Notes under the pieces: generated by a model
The model's database searches: none
Told to the model about the DNA's origin: nothing
Seen by the model: only the letters and a program-made list of their open reading frames with translations
Translations under genes and position numbers: made by a program
IMG/VR virus record: IMGVR_UViG_3300045286_000056
Coordinates: 1 to 40,112 of that record
Strand: one strand, 5' to 3'
DNA length: 40,112 bases
Source: a virus
Part shown: positions 1 to 8,379 of the stretch, one piece after another
Position numbering within the stretch: position 1 is the first letter of the stretch
Layout of the letters: each line of letters opens with the position of its first letter

Positions 1-127
1 TTAGCCGTTGAGAGCCGGTCATCCTGCGTGAGAAATCGCGCCGGGTGACCGGCTCTTTTTGTTTACCCGGAGCGCGTATGCCGAATCCGAACGACTTTGA
101 CAACCAGGCCGACTTCATGAAAGTCTG
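1..127. repeat. Terminal direct repeat, copy 1 (circle closure)
   Basis: Bases 1-127 are identical to 39986-40112. A repeat of exactly 127 bases is what an assembler using k=127 leaves at the ends of a circular contig, so the molecule is most simply a circle, or a circularly permuted linear phage genome, of 39,985 bp. It holds an intrinsic terminator and the first codons of the protease-capsid gene. A true 127-bp terminal redundancy is less likely but not excluded by sequence. Confidence 0.93.
11..60 (+). terminator. Intrinsic terminator before the protease-capsid gene
   Basis: An 11-bp perfect stem (AGAGCCGGTCA at 11-21 with TGACCGGCTCT at 46-56) is followed by a T tract (56-60). It ends the sugar operon that reads in across the circle junction. 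It also lies about 45 nt downstream of the start expected from the promoter at 39916-39944, so that promoter must read through it to reach the capsid genes. It may therefore act as an attenuator or antitermination target. The same element is repeated at 39996-40045. Confidence 0.85.
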
Positions 128-2234
128 CGTTCCGATGCGCATGAAGGAAGGCGACACGAACGAGCAGGCGGTCGGCGCCTGCATGGGCATCTGGAGAGGC
201 AAGAAGTCTATGGACAGAGAAGAGATCATCAAGGCCATCGGCAAGCGCGAGGACGTGAACCCCGAGCGCGGCAAGGCGGAATACGGGGATGTGACCTTCG
301 CCGACGAGAAGAACAAGAAATATCCCATCGACACCGAAGAGCATATCCGCGCCGCCTGGAATTACATCAACAAGGAAGGTAACGCGGGCAAGTACTCCCC
401 GGCGGAAGTCGCCACCATCAAGCGCAAGATCATCGCGGCCTGGCGCTCGAAGATCGATAAGGAAGGCCCGCCCTCGGCGGGCAAGGACGAGGAGCTGATC
501 GCCTTTGGCTCAGAGCTGAAGGACCTGGGCGGCGGGAAAATCGGCGGGTATCTGGTGCGCTTTACGACTAAGCATGACCCGGACCTGACCGGCGACTACT
601 TTGACAAAGACACCGAGCTGCACGTGCCGGACAGACTGGAACTGCTGTATGCGCATGGGCAGGATAGCACGCTCAAGCGGCGCGTGCTGGGCAAGGTCAC
701 GACCAAAACCGACGACGCGGGGCTATGGGCCGAGGCGCAGATGAACCTGCGCGACGAGTACGAAAAGGCCATCTACAACATGGCGAAGGAAGGCAAGCTC
801 GGCTTTTCATCCGGGGCGCTTTCCCATCTGGTCGAGCGCGAGCCGGCCGGCAAGGCCATGCACATCAAGAGCTGGTGGATCGGGGAAGCCTCGCTGACCC
901 CCTCCCCGGCCGAATATCGCAATAGCGTAATGACGCTCAAATCGTTGATCGCATCCGACCAGGCGGCGTTGACCGATGCGGATGATCGAAGCAAATCCAA
1001 CAAAGGAGATATAGCCATGACTGAAGAAGAGATCAAGGCCGCCACGGAAAAGGCGGTCGCCGATGCGCTTGCCAGGCGCGAGGCAGAACAAAAGGCGGAA
1101 GCTGACAAACAGGCAGCCTTGAAAGCCGCGGAGGAAACCGGCTACAAGAAGGCCCTCGACGATGTCATCAAGAATCGCCGCCCACCTGCCTACAACGTCA
1201 TCCCGGATGGAACGCCGGATGAGAATAACGGAGGCGTCCCGGCCTTCAAGCATTGGATCAAGACCGGCCAGGAAAATTCCGAGCTGATCCGGCCCGATGC
1301 TTGGGACACCAAGACGGTCGGGTACGACCCGGCAACCAAGGCAGCCTTCAACGTCACCACGGGCGCCTCGGGCGGTTTCCTGGTCCCTGACATCCTGTAC
1401 AGCCAGATCATCGCCAAGCGCCAGCTGGCCTCCTGGGTGCGGCTGGCCCCCGTGCAGCATTTCCAGACCCCGGCCGATCACCTGCTGGTGCCAGTGGAGG
1501 ACACCAAGTTCAGCGCCTTCACGCAGACCAGCGAGGCCGCAGCCTATACCGAGAACGAGGCCACCGTCAATCAGAAGGACCTGGTGCTCTACAAATACAC
1601 CAAGCTCGTGAAGATGAGCGAGGAGTTTGTCGTCTTCAACCAGACTAACTTCGACGCCTGGCTGGTCGGCGCTCTCGCTCGCGCCGAAGGCATCACGGAG
1701 AATACGATCTTCACGACCGGCACGGGCGGCGCGAACCCGGAAGGCGTCAGCAATGACCCGACCGCCGGCAACACCGTCACCACGACCCTGACCATCACGC
1801 CGAACGACCTGACCACGCTGGTCGGGCAGCTCGGAGCCGGCTACAACACCGGCGCGGTCGAGTGCGGTTTCCTGATGGCGAATGCCACCAAGTATTACAT
1901 CAAGGGCCTGTCCAGCTCGAACTACTTCGCGTTCATCCAGACCCCGAACCAGGGGCCGTCCAGCGGGGCGCAGGCGGCTGCGATCGGCGTCGAGGGCATC
2001 CTGGGCTATCCGATCTACATCTCGGACGACATGGGCGCCTATGCCAGCCAGACCGCCAAGGCCGTGATCTTCGCCAACTTCAATTTCTACGGCGTGGTGG
2101 AGCGGCCCGGCATGATGGTGCAGCGCAACCCGTACCTGTATATGGCTACCGGGCAGATCGGCCTGTTCGCCTCGATCTATCGCGGCGGCGGCGTGTTGCA
2201 GAAGGAAGCGTTCTACTATCTGGTGCCCAAGTAA
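78..2234 (+). CDS. HK97-type prohead protease fused to major capsid protein
   Basis: 718 residues. The ATG at 78 is chosen over an in-frame codon at 45 because it follows GGAG (69-72); the upstream codons lie inside the terminator. Residues 1-130 resemble the DUF6582-type domain seen in phage proteins. Residues about 140-300 look like a Peptidase_S78 prohead protease, with His193 in LLYAHGQ and Ser244/245 in GFSSGA as the likely catalytic pair. Residues 314-375 form a charged helical, delta/scaffold-like segment. From about 395 to the end is an HK97-fold capsid protein. There is no stop between protease and capsid, and the capsid part has its own start at 1017. In virion assembly the protease would cleave head proteins during maturation. 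The fusion could supply a few protease copies per head. Confidence 0.9.
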   Translation: MPNPNDFDNQADFMKVCVPMRMKEGDTNEQAVGACMGIWRGKKSMDREEIIKAIGKREDVNPERGKAEYGDVTFADEKNKKYPIDTEEHIRAAWNYINKEGNAGKYSPAEVATIKRKIIAAWRSKIDKEGPPSAGKDEELIAFGSELKDLGGGKIGGYLVRFTTKHDPDLTGDYFDKDTELHVPDRLELLYAHGQDSTLKRRVLGKVTTKTDDAGLWAEAQMNLRDEYEKAIYNMAKEGKLGFSSGALSHLVEREPAGKAMHIKSWWIGEASLTPSPAEYRNSVMTLKSLIASDQAALTDADDRSKSNKGDIAMTEEEIKAATEKAVADALARREAEQKAEADKQAALKAAEETGYKKALDDVIKNRRPPAYNVIPDGTPDENNGGVPAFKHWIKTGQENSELIRPDAWDTKTVGYDPATKAAFNVTTGASGGFLVPDILYSQIIAKRQLASWVRLAPVQHFQTPADHLLVPVEDTKFSAFTQTSEAAAYTENEATVNQKDLVLYKYTKLVKMSEEFVVFNQTNFDAWLVGALARAEGITENTIFTTGTGGANPEGVSNDPTAGNTVTTTLTITPNDLTTLVGQLGAGYNTGAVECGFLMANATKYYIKGLSSSNYFAFIQTPNQGPSSGAQAAAIGVEGILGYPIYISDDMGAYASQTAKAVIFANFNFYGVVERPGMMVQRNPYLYMATGQIGLFASIYRGGGVLQKEAFYYLVPK
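1017..2234 (+). CDS. Major capsid protein from an internal in-frame start
   Basis: 405 residues, read in the same frame as the fusion gene. The ATG at 1017 follows a strong ribosome site AAAGGAG (1002-1008) at ideal spacing, which would be an unlikely coincidence inside a coding region. The product starts with a Lys/Glu/Ala-rich helical segment (about 60 residues), typical of the HK97 delta domain that acts as a built-in scaffold. The capsid domain follows, with the usual beta-rich C-terminal half and a late GLFASIYRGG segment. Expected to be the most abundant virion protein, made in large excess over the protease fusion. The start is inferred from the ribosome site. Confidence 0.82.
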   Translation: MTEEEIKAATEKAVADALARREAEQKAEADKQAALKAAEETGYKKALDDVIKNRRPPAYNVIPDGTPDENNGGVPAFKHWIKTGQENSELIRPDAWDTKTVGYDPATKAAFNVTTGASGGFLVPDILYSQIIAKRQLASWVRLAPVQHFQTPADHLLVPVEDTKFSAFTQTSEAAAYTENEATVNQKDLVLYKYTKLVKMSEEFVVFNQTNFDAWLVGALARAEGITENTIFTTGTGGANPEGVSNDPTAGNTVTTTLTITPNDLTTLVGQLGAGYNTGAVECGFLMANATKYYIKGLSSSNYFAFIQTPNQGPSSGAQAAAIGVEGILGYPIYISDDMGAYASQTAKAVIFANFNFYGVVERPGMMVQRNPYLYMATGQIGLFASIYRGGGVLQKEAFYYLVPK

Positions 2235-2287
2235 ACCGGGCATGGCAAGAAGTTGAAGTCAGATAGAAACGAATAAGGAGAATTAGC

Positions 2288-2713
2288 ATGGCTCGAAAAA
2301 TGGACGATGTCTCAGAGGTCAAGGTCGCCGTCGCGAATAGCGTTACCAGCGGCGCCCTGGCCGGAACAAAGATCAACGCGGCAGGCTATGGCCGCGCCCG
2401 GTTCGTGTTCACCTTCGGGCAGCCCCTGGCCAATGCCTCGCTGAGTTCGGCGGGCGTATGGCAGGCGGCCACCTCGGGCGCAACCTTCGCCTCGATCGCC
2501 GCCGCGCAACTGGCGGCAGTCACCTCCGGGGCCATCTCGGACGTGGCGATGGTGCTGGACACAGCCGTGGATCCCACCAATCCCTGGCTGCTGATCTCGG
2601 GCGCGATGGCGACCTCCAGCATCTATCACAGCGCGACCGTGACGCTCTACAACGGCACGCGGCTGGTCAAGGCGGCCACCGCCCTGGCGCAGCAAACGGT
2701 ATCCGTCGGGTAA
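2288..2713 (+). CDS. Putative head decoration or minor structural protein
   Basis: 141 residues, Ala/Ser/Thr-rich, with alternating hydrophobic stretches that suggest a beta-sandwich. No family is recognised. It starts at an ATG behind AAGGAG and lies 53 bp after the capsid gene, the usual place for a capsid decoration protein. No signal peptide or membrane segment is seen. Role inferred from position only. Confidence 0.5.
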   Translation: MARKMDDVSEVKVAVANSVTSGALAGTKINAAGYGRARFVFTFGQPLANASLSSAGVWQAATSGATFASIAAAQLAAVTSGAISDVAMVLDTAVDPTNPWLLISGAMATSSIYHSATVTLYNGTRLVKAATALAQQTVSVG

Positions 2714-2731
2714 TACACACAGGGGAGGGCG

Positions 2732-3562
2732 ATGAGCCCTCCCCGGAAAGTCCATGTGAAGATTACCCAATGGGTGCCGGCCTTCGAATCCCCGCGCTGG
2801 TCTGTCATCCTGTCCTGGATGAATGTGCGCATGCAGGAGAACCTGCCGGGGGGTTGCAGCGAGATCCGTTTCATGCGCAGCCTGACCGAGGGCGACGAGA
2901 AGCTGCGCCCGTGGAACGATGCAATCCAGGCTTTTTTGGACAGCGGCGATGACTGGCTGTGGTCCACGCACAACGATGTCAAGTTCGATTTCAAGACCCT
3001 GCAACGGCTCTTCTCGTGGGACAAGCCCTTTATCTCGGCCCTGGTCTTCATGCGGCAGAGCCCGGCCATCCCGCACATCTGGAAGAGCTACGAGGACAAT
3101 AACCATTACGCCCACCGCATCATCGACACGCGCGAGTGGTTTATGGACCGCCCGGAATGGATCCGCTTCGACCCGTATGTGATCGAGCCGCGCCCGGATG
3201 ATGCGCTGGTAGAGGTCGGTTTCTCCTCAACGGCCTGCACGCTGATCCACCGCTCGGTGCTGGAAGCCATCGAGCCGCCCTGGTTCCAGATGGACGGCTA
3301 CCTGGGCGGGGGCGAGGACCGGCGCTTCTTCGAGAAGGCGCGCGCGGCGGGCTTCCCCGGCTACGTGGACCGCTCCTGCATCGCCGGGCACGTGGTGGGC
3401 GATGTGGCGACCAGCGCCATCGATTTTATGATGTGGACGCAGAGCACCGAGTTCAAGAACACCGGCGAGCCGGGGCAGGACGCACCGGCGATGGAGAACG
3501 CACAACATGATCAAGAAATCCACAACCTTGCAGGCGGCAACGGTAATCTCAAAGACCACTGA
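2732..3562 (+). CDS. GT-A-type glycosyltransferase
   Basis: 276 residues. Features of the GT-A (GT2-like) fold are an early variable-sugar region, an acidic metal/nucleotide site around STHNDVKF (about residues 78-85, in place of the DXD), and a C-terminal acceptor-side motif GGGEDRRFFEKARAAGF followed by a late conserved His (AGHVV), as in many phage glycosyltransferases. It would transfer a sugar from a nucleotide sugar to a phage or host acceptor. It sits among virion genes and, on the circle, about 2.9 kb after the sugar synthesis cassette, so that sugar is a natural substrate. Its start follows GGGGAGGG. Its last 56 bases overlap the next gene. Confidence 0.72.
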   Translation: MSPPRKVHVKITQWVPAFESPRWSVILSWMNVRMQENLPGGCSEIRFMRSLTEGDEKLRPWNDAIQAFLDSGDDWLWSTHNDVKFDFKTLQRLFSWDKPFISALVFMRQSPAIPHIWKSYEDNNHYAHRIIDTREWFMDRPEWIRFDPYVIEPRPDDALVEVGFSSTACTLIHRSVLEAIEPPWFQMDGYLGGGEDRRFFEKARAAGFPGYVDRSCIAGHVVGDVATSAIDFMMWTQSTEFKNTGEPGQDAPAMENAQHDQEIHNLAGGNGNLKDH

Positions 3563-3893
3563 AACGCTGGTCGGGTCTGCCATCGACTGTGAGGGTGCGA
3601 CCTACTGCACGGTTTATCTGAACTACACCAAGGGCGACGAGACCGGGCTGAACGTCGTGCCCTACTTCGTGGCGCCCGATAGTTCCGCCACCGAGTTCCC
3701 CGTGATCGACTGGGCTTCTGCCGCGGGGGTTTACACCGGCAACGCCGTCAAGGTGCAGTTCACCGCGACCGCCAAGCGTGCGGTGTGTTTCGACGTGCGC
3801 GGGGCGCGCTTCCTGAAGATTTACCAAGCCGGCTCGAACAACGACGGCACCCCGACCGGGACGCTAGCCGTATCCTACGACCTGAAGGAGTAG
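3507..3893 (+). CDS. Putative virion structural protein
   Basis: 128 residues with an alternating beta-strand pattern and no membrane segment or known motif. It overlaps the glycosyltransferase gene by 56 bp and starts behind GGAG (spacing about 11). The Thr/Val-rich beta character resembles small capsid- or tail-surface proteins such as head fibres. It may be an acceptor for the neighbouring glycosyltransferase, but this is inference only. Confidence 0.45.
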   Translation: MIKKSTTLQAATVISKTTETLVGSAIDCEGATYCTVYLNYTKGDETGLNVVPYFVAPDSSATEFPVIDWASAAGVYTGNAVKVQFTATAKRAVCFDVRGARFLKIYQAGSNNDGTPTGTLAVSYDLKE

Positions 3894-3895
3894 CC

Positions 3896-4522
3896 ATGCC
3901 TGACGGCCCCATCGTCCTATCGCATGTCGTATTGAAGGCGGATGCCGGGCTGGGCAATGGCGCGCGCCTGCTGGCAACCGGGCAGACGACCGTTTATGTG
4001 GCGGGTGACAACGGCACGAATCAGAAGGGGATTGCCAAGTCCTACACCGTCCTCACGACCGGACAGTATGCTGGGAATACCAACATCACCATCAACTCCA
4101 AGACCGATGCGCACCCGAATGCCTGCGTCATCGACAACAACACCGGCCTGATGTGGTCGCGCACACAATCGGCCAGCGTGGGCCCATCTTCCAATGGTTT
4201 CATTCCGTGGACAACCACGGGCGCGGGCGGCACGGCCGAGGGCATATTTCCCTACGTCGCCGCGGCAAATGCTGCCTCTCTGTCCGGCTACACCGACTGG
4301 CGCATTCCGAATATCAACGAACTTTTGAGCCTGTGCGACTATGAAGCGCCGACCTCAGTGCCGGATACGACGGCATTTCCTGGATTTTCGGCGGCGAACT
4401 TCTGGTCATCCACCACGCGACCCAGCGGGACGACCGCCGCGGTGGGCGTGAACTTTTCAGGCGTCGGCGGTTTTCAGGATTTCAAGACATCCGGCAACCT
4501 GCTGATCCTGGTGAGAGGATAA
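3896..4522 (+). CDS. Lcl C-terminal (DUF1566) lectin-fold virion protein
   Basis: 208 residues. The C-terminal half has the DUF1566/Lcl signature in order: DNNTGLMWSR (residues about 81-90), a WRIPNINEL core after SGYTDW, FWSSTT, and a final NLLILVRG. This fold belongs to the C-type-lectin/formylglycine-enzyme-like group used in surface binding. The N-terminal 65 residues probably anchor it to the particle. The start ATG follows GAAGGAG and lies 2 bp after the previous stop; a longer open frame upstream overlaps the previous gene and is not used. Likely role: host or carbohydrate binding at the virion surface. No reverse transcriptase or variable repeat is present. Confidence 0.65.
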   Translation: MPDGPIVLSHVVLKADAGLGNGARLLATGQTTVYVAGDNGTNQKGIAKSYTVLTTGQYAGNTNITINSKTDAHPNACVIDNNTGLMWSRTQSASVGPSSNGFIPWTTTGAGGTAEGIFPYVAAANAASLSGYTDWRIPNINELLSLCDYEAPTSVPDTTAFPGFSAANFWSSTTRPSGTTAAVGVNFSGVGGFQDFKTSGNLLILVRG

Positions 4523-4524
4523 GT

Positions 4525-5943
4525 GTGACCGCGCAGACCGCCGCAACGCTGAAAGGCTATTTCAACTCCGGCGACATTCCCACCGAGGGCAACTTCGCCG
4601 ACTTGGTTGATTCCTTGCCGACGGATACCAACGTACAGGCCTACGGCGCGGTGGGAGATGGATCGCACGATGACACCGCGGCGATCCAGGCGGCCATCGA
4701 CGCGTGTGCAGCGGGCGGCGTGGTCTACATCCCCATCGGGCTGTACAAGATCACGGCGGCATTATCCTGCACGACCAACCTGACGCTGCGCGGCGCGGGC
4801 GCGTCGGTGATCTACGGCGCGGTGGCGGTCGATTATGCAACCTATCCCGCGGCCGCGCCGTGGGTGACGGGTAGCGTCCTGCTGCAATCCACTCCCGCGA
4901 CCAATGGAATCAACATCACCGGCACGGGTGTCAATGTCTCCATCGAGAATATCGCCATCCGGTTCGCGGATGCCATCGCCTTCAACAATACTGGGCATGG
5001 CGTCTATGCTGTTCCCACGGCGACCAGCGGCAGCGGGCACAATAACGGGACTCTATCGGCGACCTGGCGCAATGTCATCGTCTTCGGGCATGACGGCAAT
5101 CATTATGCGTTCTACAACGTCAATTCGGTCTATCTTCTGGCCGAGCATCTGCAAGGCTTCGGCGGGGGCGGATGGTATCAGGAGTGCGACTCCTATGCTA
5201 CCAACTACGGCAACACGGTCATCAACGACACTTATTTTCTCCTGATGGCGGGCGGAACGGCGGACGGCTTCCACATTAAGAGCCGCACGACCACGTACCC
5301 CGGCGTTCTGAACATGCTGACGTTCATCCGCCCGCAATGCAACGTGGCGCTGGCGTCCGTGACCCTGTCTGCCGTGTTCACATTCTCACCTGTCACCGCG
5401 GCGCAATATCGCTGGAAGGATGAAGGCGATCCGACCGCGGTGTACGTCATTGCGCCCGACCTGGAATGTCCGGTCGGCATCCCCTGCCCTGTCTCTTTTG
5501 GTGCCAAGACCTACATCAGCCCCGAGGGCAGTTTCCTGAGTGAGACTAGCGGGGTGCGTGTCGCATTCCGCAGGAAGAAGCCTTATGATGGCCTGCCCAC
5601 GCTCTCATTCGGCGGCGGCGCGGGAACGGTCGGGACGCCGACTGGGTCTGTGCTGCAAGTCTATTCGCTGGCACCCAATGACGAGCGCGGCAAAGTGCGC
5701 TTCATTCCCAGCGCGGGCCCGATGGCGGCCAACGGCGACCGGGTCGTGCGGGTGACGCTCGAATCGTGGAACGGGATCGGCGCGGTTTTCATCCAGCCGA
5801 CGCCCTACGAGCCGAACGAGTTTGCGTCGGTGGGCGCGCAGTTTTATCCCTACAACGTCACAACCAACAGCTTCGAAGTGTGGGCCAATACGCAACTGAC
5901 TGAAGGCGTGAAATATGCCTTTATGTACCTGGTGTTGGAGTAG
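4525..5943 (+). CDS. Pectate-lyase-like beta-helix tailspike or fibre protein
   Basis: 472 residues, GTG start behind GAGAGGA. Residues 35-70 read AYGAVGDGSHDDTAAIQAAIDAC, the hallmark opening of the Pectate_lyase_3 / tailspike right-handed beta-helix family, followed by repeated short beta-rungs to about residue 320 and a different C-terminal beta domain. Such proteins bind or cut host surface polysaccharide. The N-terminal 30 residues (TLKGYFNSGDIPTEGNFADLV) are a short motif often found at the head of phage fibre proteins. Whether it is an active enzyme cannot be told. Confidence 0.75.
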   Translation: MTAQTAATLKGYFNSGDIPTEGNFADLVDSLPTDTNVQAYGAVGDGSHDDTAAIQAAIDACAAGGVVYIPIGLYKITAALSCTTNLTLRGAGASVIYGAVAVDYATYPAAAPWVTGSVLLQSTPATNGINITGTGVNVSIENIAIRFADAIAFNNTGHGVYAVPTATSGSGHNNGTLSATWRNVIVFGHDGNHYAFYNVNSVYLLAEHLQGFGGGGWYQECDSYATNYGNTVINDTYFLLMAGGTADGFHIKSRTTTYPGVLNMLTFIRPQCNVALASVTLSAVFTFSPVTAAQYRWKDEGDPTAVYVIAPDLECPVGIPCPVSFGAKTYISPEGSFLSETSGVRVAFRRKKPYDGLPTLSFGGGAGTVGTPTGSVLQVYSLAPNDERGKVRFIPSAGPMAANGDRVVRVTLESWNGIGAVFIQPTPYEPNEFASVGAQFYPYNVTTNSFEVWANTQLTEGVKYAFMYLVLE

Positions 5944-5945
5944 AT

Positions 5946-6113
5946 ATGCCAGTGGCGAATGATGCGGTGTTCGTGATCGGATACGGGCGCGTCGGCACCT
6001 CCGTCGTATGGGGGCCGGGCATCCATATCTACCGGACGTTTTCCTTCGGCGCCCTGCCGCTGTTCATCGAGGTCAATGCGGAGCTGAAGAAGGCGCTGGG
6101 AGGTCTGCTGTGA
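5946..6113 (+). CDS. Small protein of unknown function, 55 aa
   Basis: 55 residues, with the ATG 2 bp after the previous stop and the stop TGA sharing bases with the GTG of the next gene (GTGA overlap). Gly/Val-rich start, then a short amphipathic C-terminal helix (ELKKALGGLL). No family recognised. The tight coupling and intact frame in a dense operon support a real gene. It probably belongs to the head-tail joining set. Confidence 0.5.
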   Translation: MPVANDAVFVIGYGRVGTSVVWGPGIHIYRTFSFGALPLFIEVNAELKKALGGLL

Positions 6114-6730
6114 CCATTTCGAACGGATACATTACGCTGGTGCAGATCAAGGCAGACGGCGCGCTGGGGATCTCCGACTCGACCAACGATACGGAACTGG
6201 AACAGGTCATCGAATCGGTGAGCCGGGAGATCGACAATTTCTGCAATCAATATTTTTACAAGTCGGCCTCGCCTGAGGTGCGCTATTTCACCCCAACCTA
6301 CGAGGATCAATGCTATGTCTCGCCGCTGGTGAGCGTTTCGAGCCTGTCGACCGACACCAACCTGGACCGAACCTATGCCGATACGTGGACCACGGATGAT
6401 TACGACCTGTATCCCTACAATGCCGCCTCCGGCACGGAGGCCGAGCCTTATTGGAGAATCGACCGGGTGCGCAATAGCGAACTGTCCTTCGTGAAGGGTG
6501 AGCCAAAATACGTCAAAGTGACGGGCGTCTTCGGATGGGCTGCGGTGCCGCAGGCCGTGCAGCAGGCTTGCCTGCTGTGGTCGATGCGCACCTGGATGCG
6601 GCATAAGACCGTCCTGGGCGTGTCGGCCGTGACGGCACTGGGGCAGATGATCGTCAAGGTGCCGCCGCCCGATCCGGATGTGCAGCAGCTTCTCAGCAAC
6701 TACAAGCTGGTCATCACGGGGGTGATATGA
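6110..6730 (+). CDS. Head-tail connector (HK97 gp6-like adaptor)
   Basis: 206 residues, GTG start overlapping the upstream stop by four bases. The segment VIESVSREIDNFCNQYFYKS followed by beta strands (VRYFTP, YVSPLVSVSSLSTD) and a C-terminal helix bundle rich in Trp and Met is the pattern of gp6-like adaptor proteins that form the ring under the portal. Its place before the tail terminator and tail tube genes fits. A longer frame to 6008 would cover the preceding small gene and is not chosen. Confidence 0.7.
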   Translation: MTISNGYITLVQIKADGALGISDSTNDTELEQVIESVSREIDNFCNQYFYKSASPEVRYFTPTYEDQCYVSPLVSVSSLSTDTNLDRTYADTWTTDDYDLYPYNAASGTEAEPYWRIDRVRNSELSFVKGEPKYVKVTGVFGWAAVPQAVQQACLLWSMRTWMRHKTVLGVSAVTALGQMIVKVPPPDPDVQQLLSNYKLVITGVI

Positions 6731-7152
6731 CAATTCAAAGCATGATGGCGGCCATCGCGACGGTTGTGGACTCCGTATCCGGCATCCGCGTGGCGACCTC
6801 GCTGCCGCCCGATAATCCGCCGCCTGATCCGGTCGCCATCGTGTTCCTGTTCGCCTCCAACGTGGAGGTGTCGCCGCTGGGTACGCGGCGCAGCCTGACC
6901 AACGTCGCCATCGACGTGCTCAAGGTTCGACGCGACCTGCCGCGTGACCTGGGCGTGCTTAACCCATTCCTGGACAGCGTGCCGCTGGCGCTGATCTCGG
7001 AGATTTCCACCGGGGGCGGGCGCTTTGCCAACAGCATGTCGACCTTCGGGCGCGTCACGATCCAGCTGCTGCCGGACTTCGACTACGCCGGGGTGCAGAT
7101 GATCGGCTACCGGCTCATCATGGAGGATTGCAAGATTCTGGTGGACCTATGA
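6727..7152 (+). CDS. Putative tail completion / tail terminator protein
   Basis: 141 residues, starting in an ATGA overlap with the connector gene. Alternating alpha and beta segments (an initial helix MMAAIATVVDSV, then strands with VAIVFLFAS and VTIQLLPDF) fit the fold of gpU/gp10-type neck proteins. Assigned mainly by position between the connector and the tail tube. No diagnostic motif. Confidence 0.5.
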   Translation: MTIQSMMAAIATVVDSVSGIRVATSLPPDNPPPDPVAIVFLFASNVEVSPLGTRRSLTNVAIDVLKVRRDLPRDLGVLNPFLDSVPLALISEISTGGGRFANSMSTFGRVTIQLLPDFDYAGVQMIGYRLIMEDCKILVDL

Positions 7153-7352
7153 GCGAGAAGATCATCAAGATACGCTATGTCGGCTACGGAGATTCCATTC
7201 CGGCTATCCCGGCGCGCGACCTGACGCAGGCGGAGATTGCGCGCCTGCGCCCGGAGGAGATCGAGTGGATGAAGTACAGCAACCTGTATGAGTTTACCTA
7301 TGAAACCCCCAGGCCGCCCAGGAAACCGGCGGCAAAGGAGCTTGAAAAATGA
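7149..7352 (+). CDS. Small tail-module protein, 67 aa
   Basis: 67 residues, ATGA overlap with the previous gene and a 4-bp overlap with the tail tube gene. The sequence (IRYVGYGDSIPAIPARDL then a short helix) looks like the small proteins found next to neck and tail tube genes of many siphoviruses. Function unknown. The C-terminus is rich in Pro, Lys and Glu. Confidence 0.5.
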   Translation: MSEKIIKIRYVGYGDSIPAIPARDLTQAEIARLRPEEIEWMKYSNLYEFTYETPRPPRKPAAKELEK

Positions 7353-8365
7353 CAGGCGTTCCAGGCGTCAAGGGACTACGTAAAATCCAGTTCGGTCGCG
7401 AGACGACCAGCGGCACGGCCGCGGCCGCCACGACCATCTGGCGCGGCGAGGGCACTATCGAGGATACGGTGCTGGTGGTATTCCCGCCCGAGGACATCGG
7501 CTACTTGAGCGGCGTGACACGCTCCTATATCCCGCTGAAGGGCGCCAAGCTGTCCCTGAGCGGACCGGCAACCTTCGAGCAACTGCCGCACTTCCTGGAA
7601 ATGGGCTGCAAGACCGTATCCGCCGTGGCGGACGGCGGCGGCTCGGGCAAAATCTACACCTATACCTTCCCGACCACCGCGCAGAACGTCATCAAGACCT
7701 ATACCATCGAGGGCGGCGACGATCTGGCGGCAGACCAGGAGCGCATGGAATACTGCCACGTGACCGACTTCGAGCTGTCCTTTGCAGCCGGCGAAGCGAT
7801 GATGATCAAGGCCAATATCGCCGGGCGGCAGGTCGCCATCAATGCCTTTGCCGGCGGCGCGACCCTGCCCTCCATCGAAGAGATCCTGGGCTCGAAGGGC
7901 AAGCTGTACATCGACGCGGTCGGCGGCACGCTGGGCTCGACGCAGGCCAGTTCCACCGTGATCTCTGCGACGCTCAAGGTCAAGACCGGGCTGATCGCCG
8001 TGGCTACTGCCGACGGCAACCTGTACTTCAGCTTTGTGAAGGGCACCAACCCGGAGATCACGCTCGAGATCCTGTACGAGCATGAGAGCACGGCGGCCAC
8101 CGAGAAGGTCGCCTGGCGCGCGGGTACGCCGCGCAAGATGCGGCTGCTGTTCCAGGGCAACGCCCTGACCACCTCCGGCACGACCGGCGGCTATGCGTTC
8201 AAGACCTGCATGATCGACGTGGCCGGCAAGTATGAAAAGTTTGCCGCTCTGAGCGAGAAGGACGGCAACGATACCGTGGCGGCTACCTTCCGCGTGCGCT
8301 ATGACGCCACTGCGGCGTTGTTCTGTAATGTCACGATCGTCAACGAAGTCGCGGCGCTGCCGTAG
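7349..8365 (+). CDS. Major tail tube protein
   Basis: 338 residues, beginning in a 4-bp overlap. It is dominated by beta strands. The opening KIQFGRETTSGTAAAATTIWRG is typical of tail tube proteins that start from an N-terminal linker strand. It precedes the two-frame chaperone gene and the tape measure, the invariant order for long-tailed phages. It would polymerise into the tube around the tape measure. Confidence 0.78.
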   Translation: MTGVPGVKGLRKIQFGRETTSGTAAAATTIWRGEGTIEDTVLVVFPPEDIGYLSGVTRSYIPLKGAKLSLSGPATFEQLPHFLEMGCKTVSAVADGGGSGKIYTYTFPTTAQNVIKTYTIEGGDDLAADQERMEYCHVTDFELSFAAGEAMMIKANIAGRQVAINAFAGGATLPSIEEILGSKGKLYIDAVGGTLGSTQASSTVISATLKVKTGLIAVATADGNLYFSFVKGTNPEITLEILYEHESTAATEKVAWRAGTPRKMRLLFQGNALTTSGTTGGYAFKTCMIDVAGKYEKFAALSEKDGNDTVAATFRVRYDATAALFCNVTIVNEVAALP

Positions 8366-8379
8366 AGAAAGGCTTATGG

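Noticed and set aside
1-127. True terminal redundancy of the virion DNA
   Set aside because: Exactly 127 bases is the typical k-mer overlap of an assembler on a circular or permuted genome; physical ends cannot be read from it.
807-2243. Long minus-strand open frame of 478 codons opposite the capsid gene
   Set aside because: It mirrors a GC-rich coding gene, has low-complexity Arg/Gly/Asp content and no family pattern; a shadow frame.
3896-4522. Diversity-generating retroelement target
   Set aside because: The lectin fold fits, but there is no reverse transcriptase gene and no template repeat in the window.
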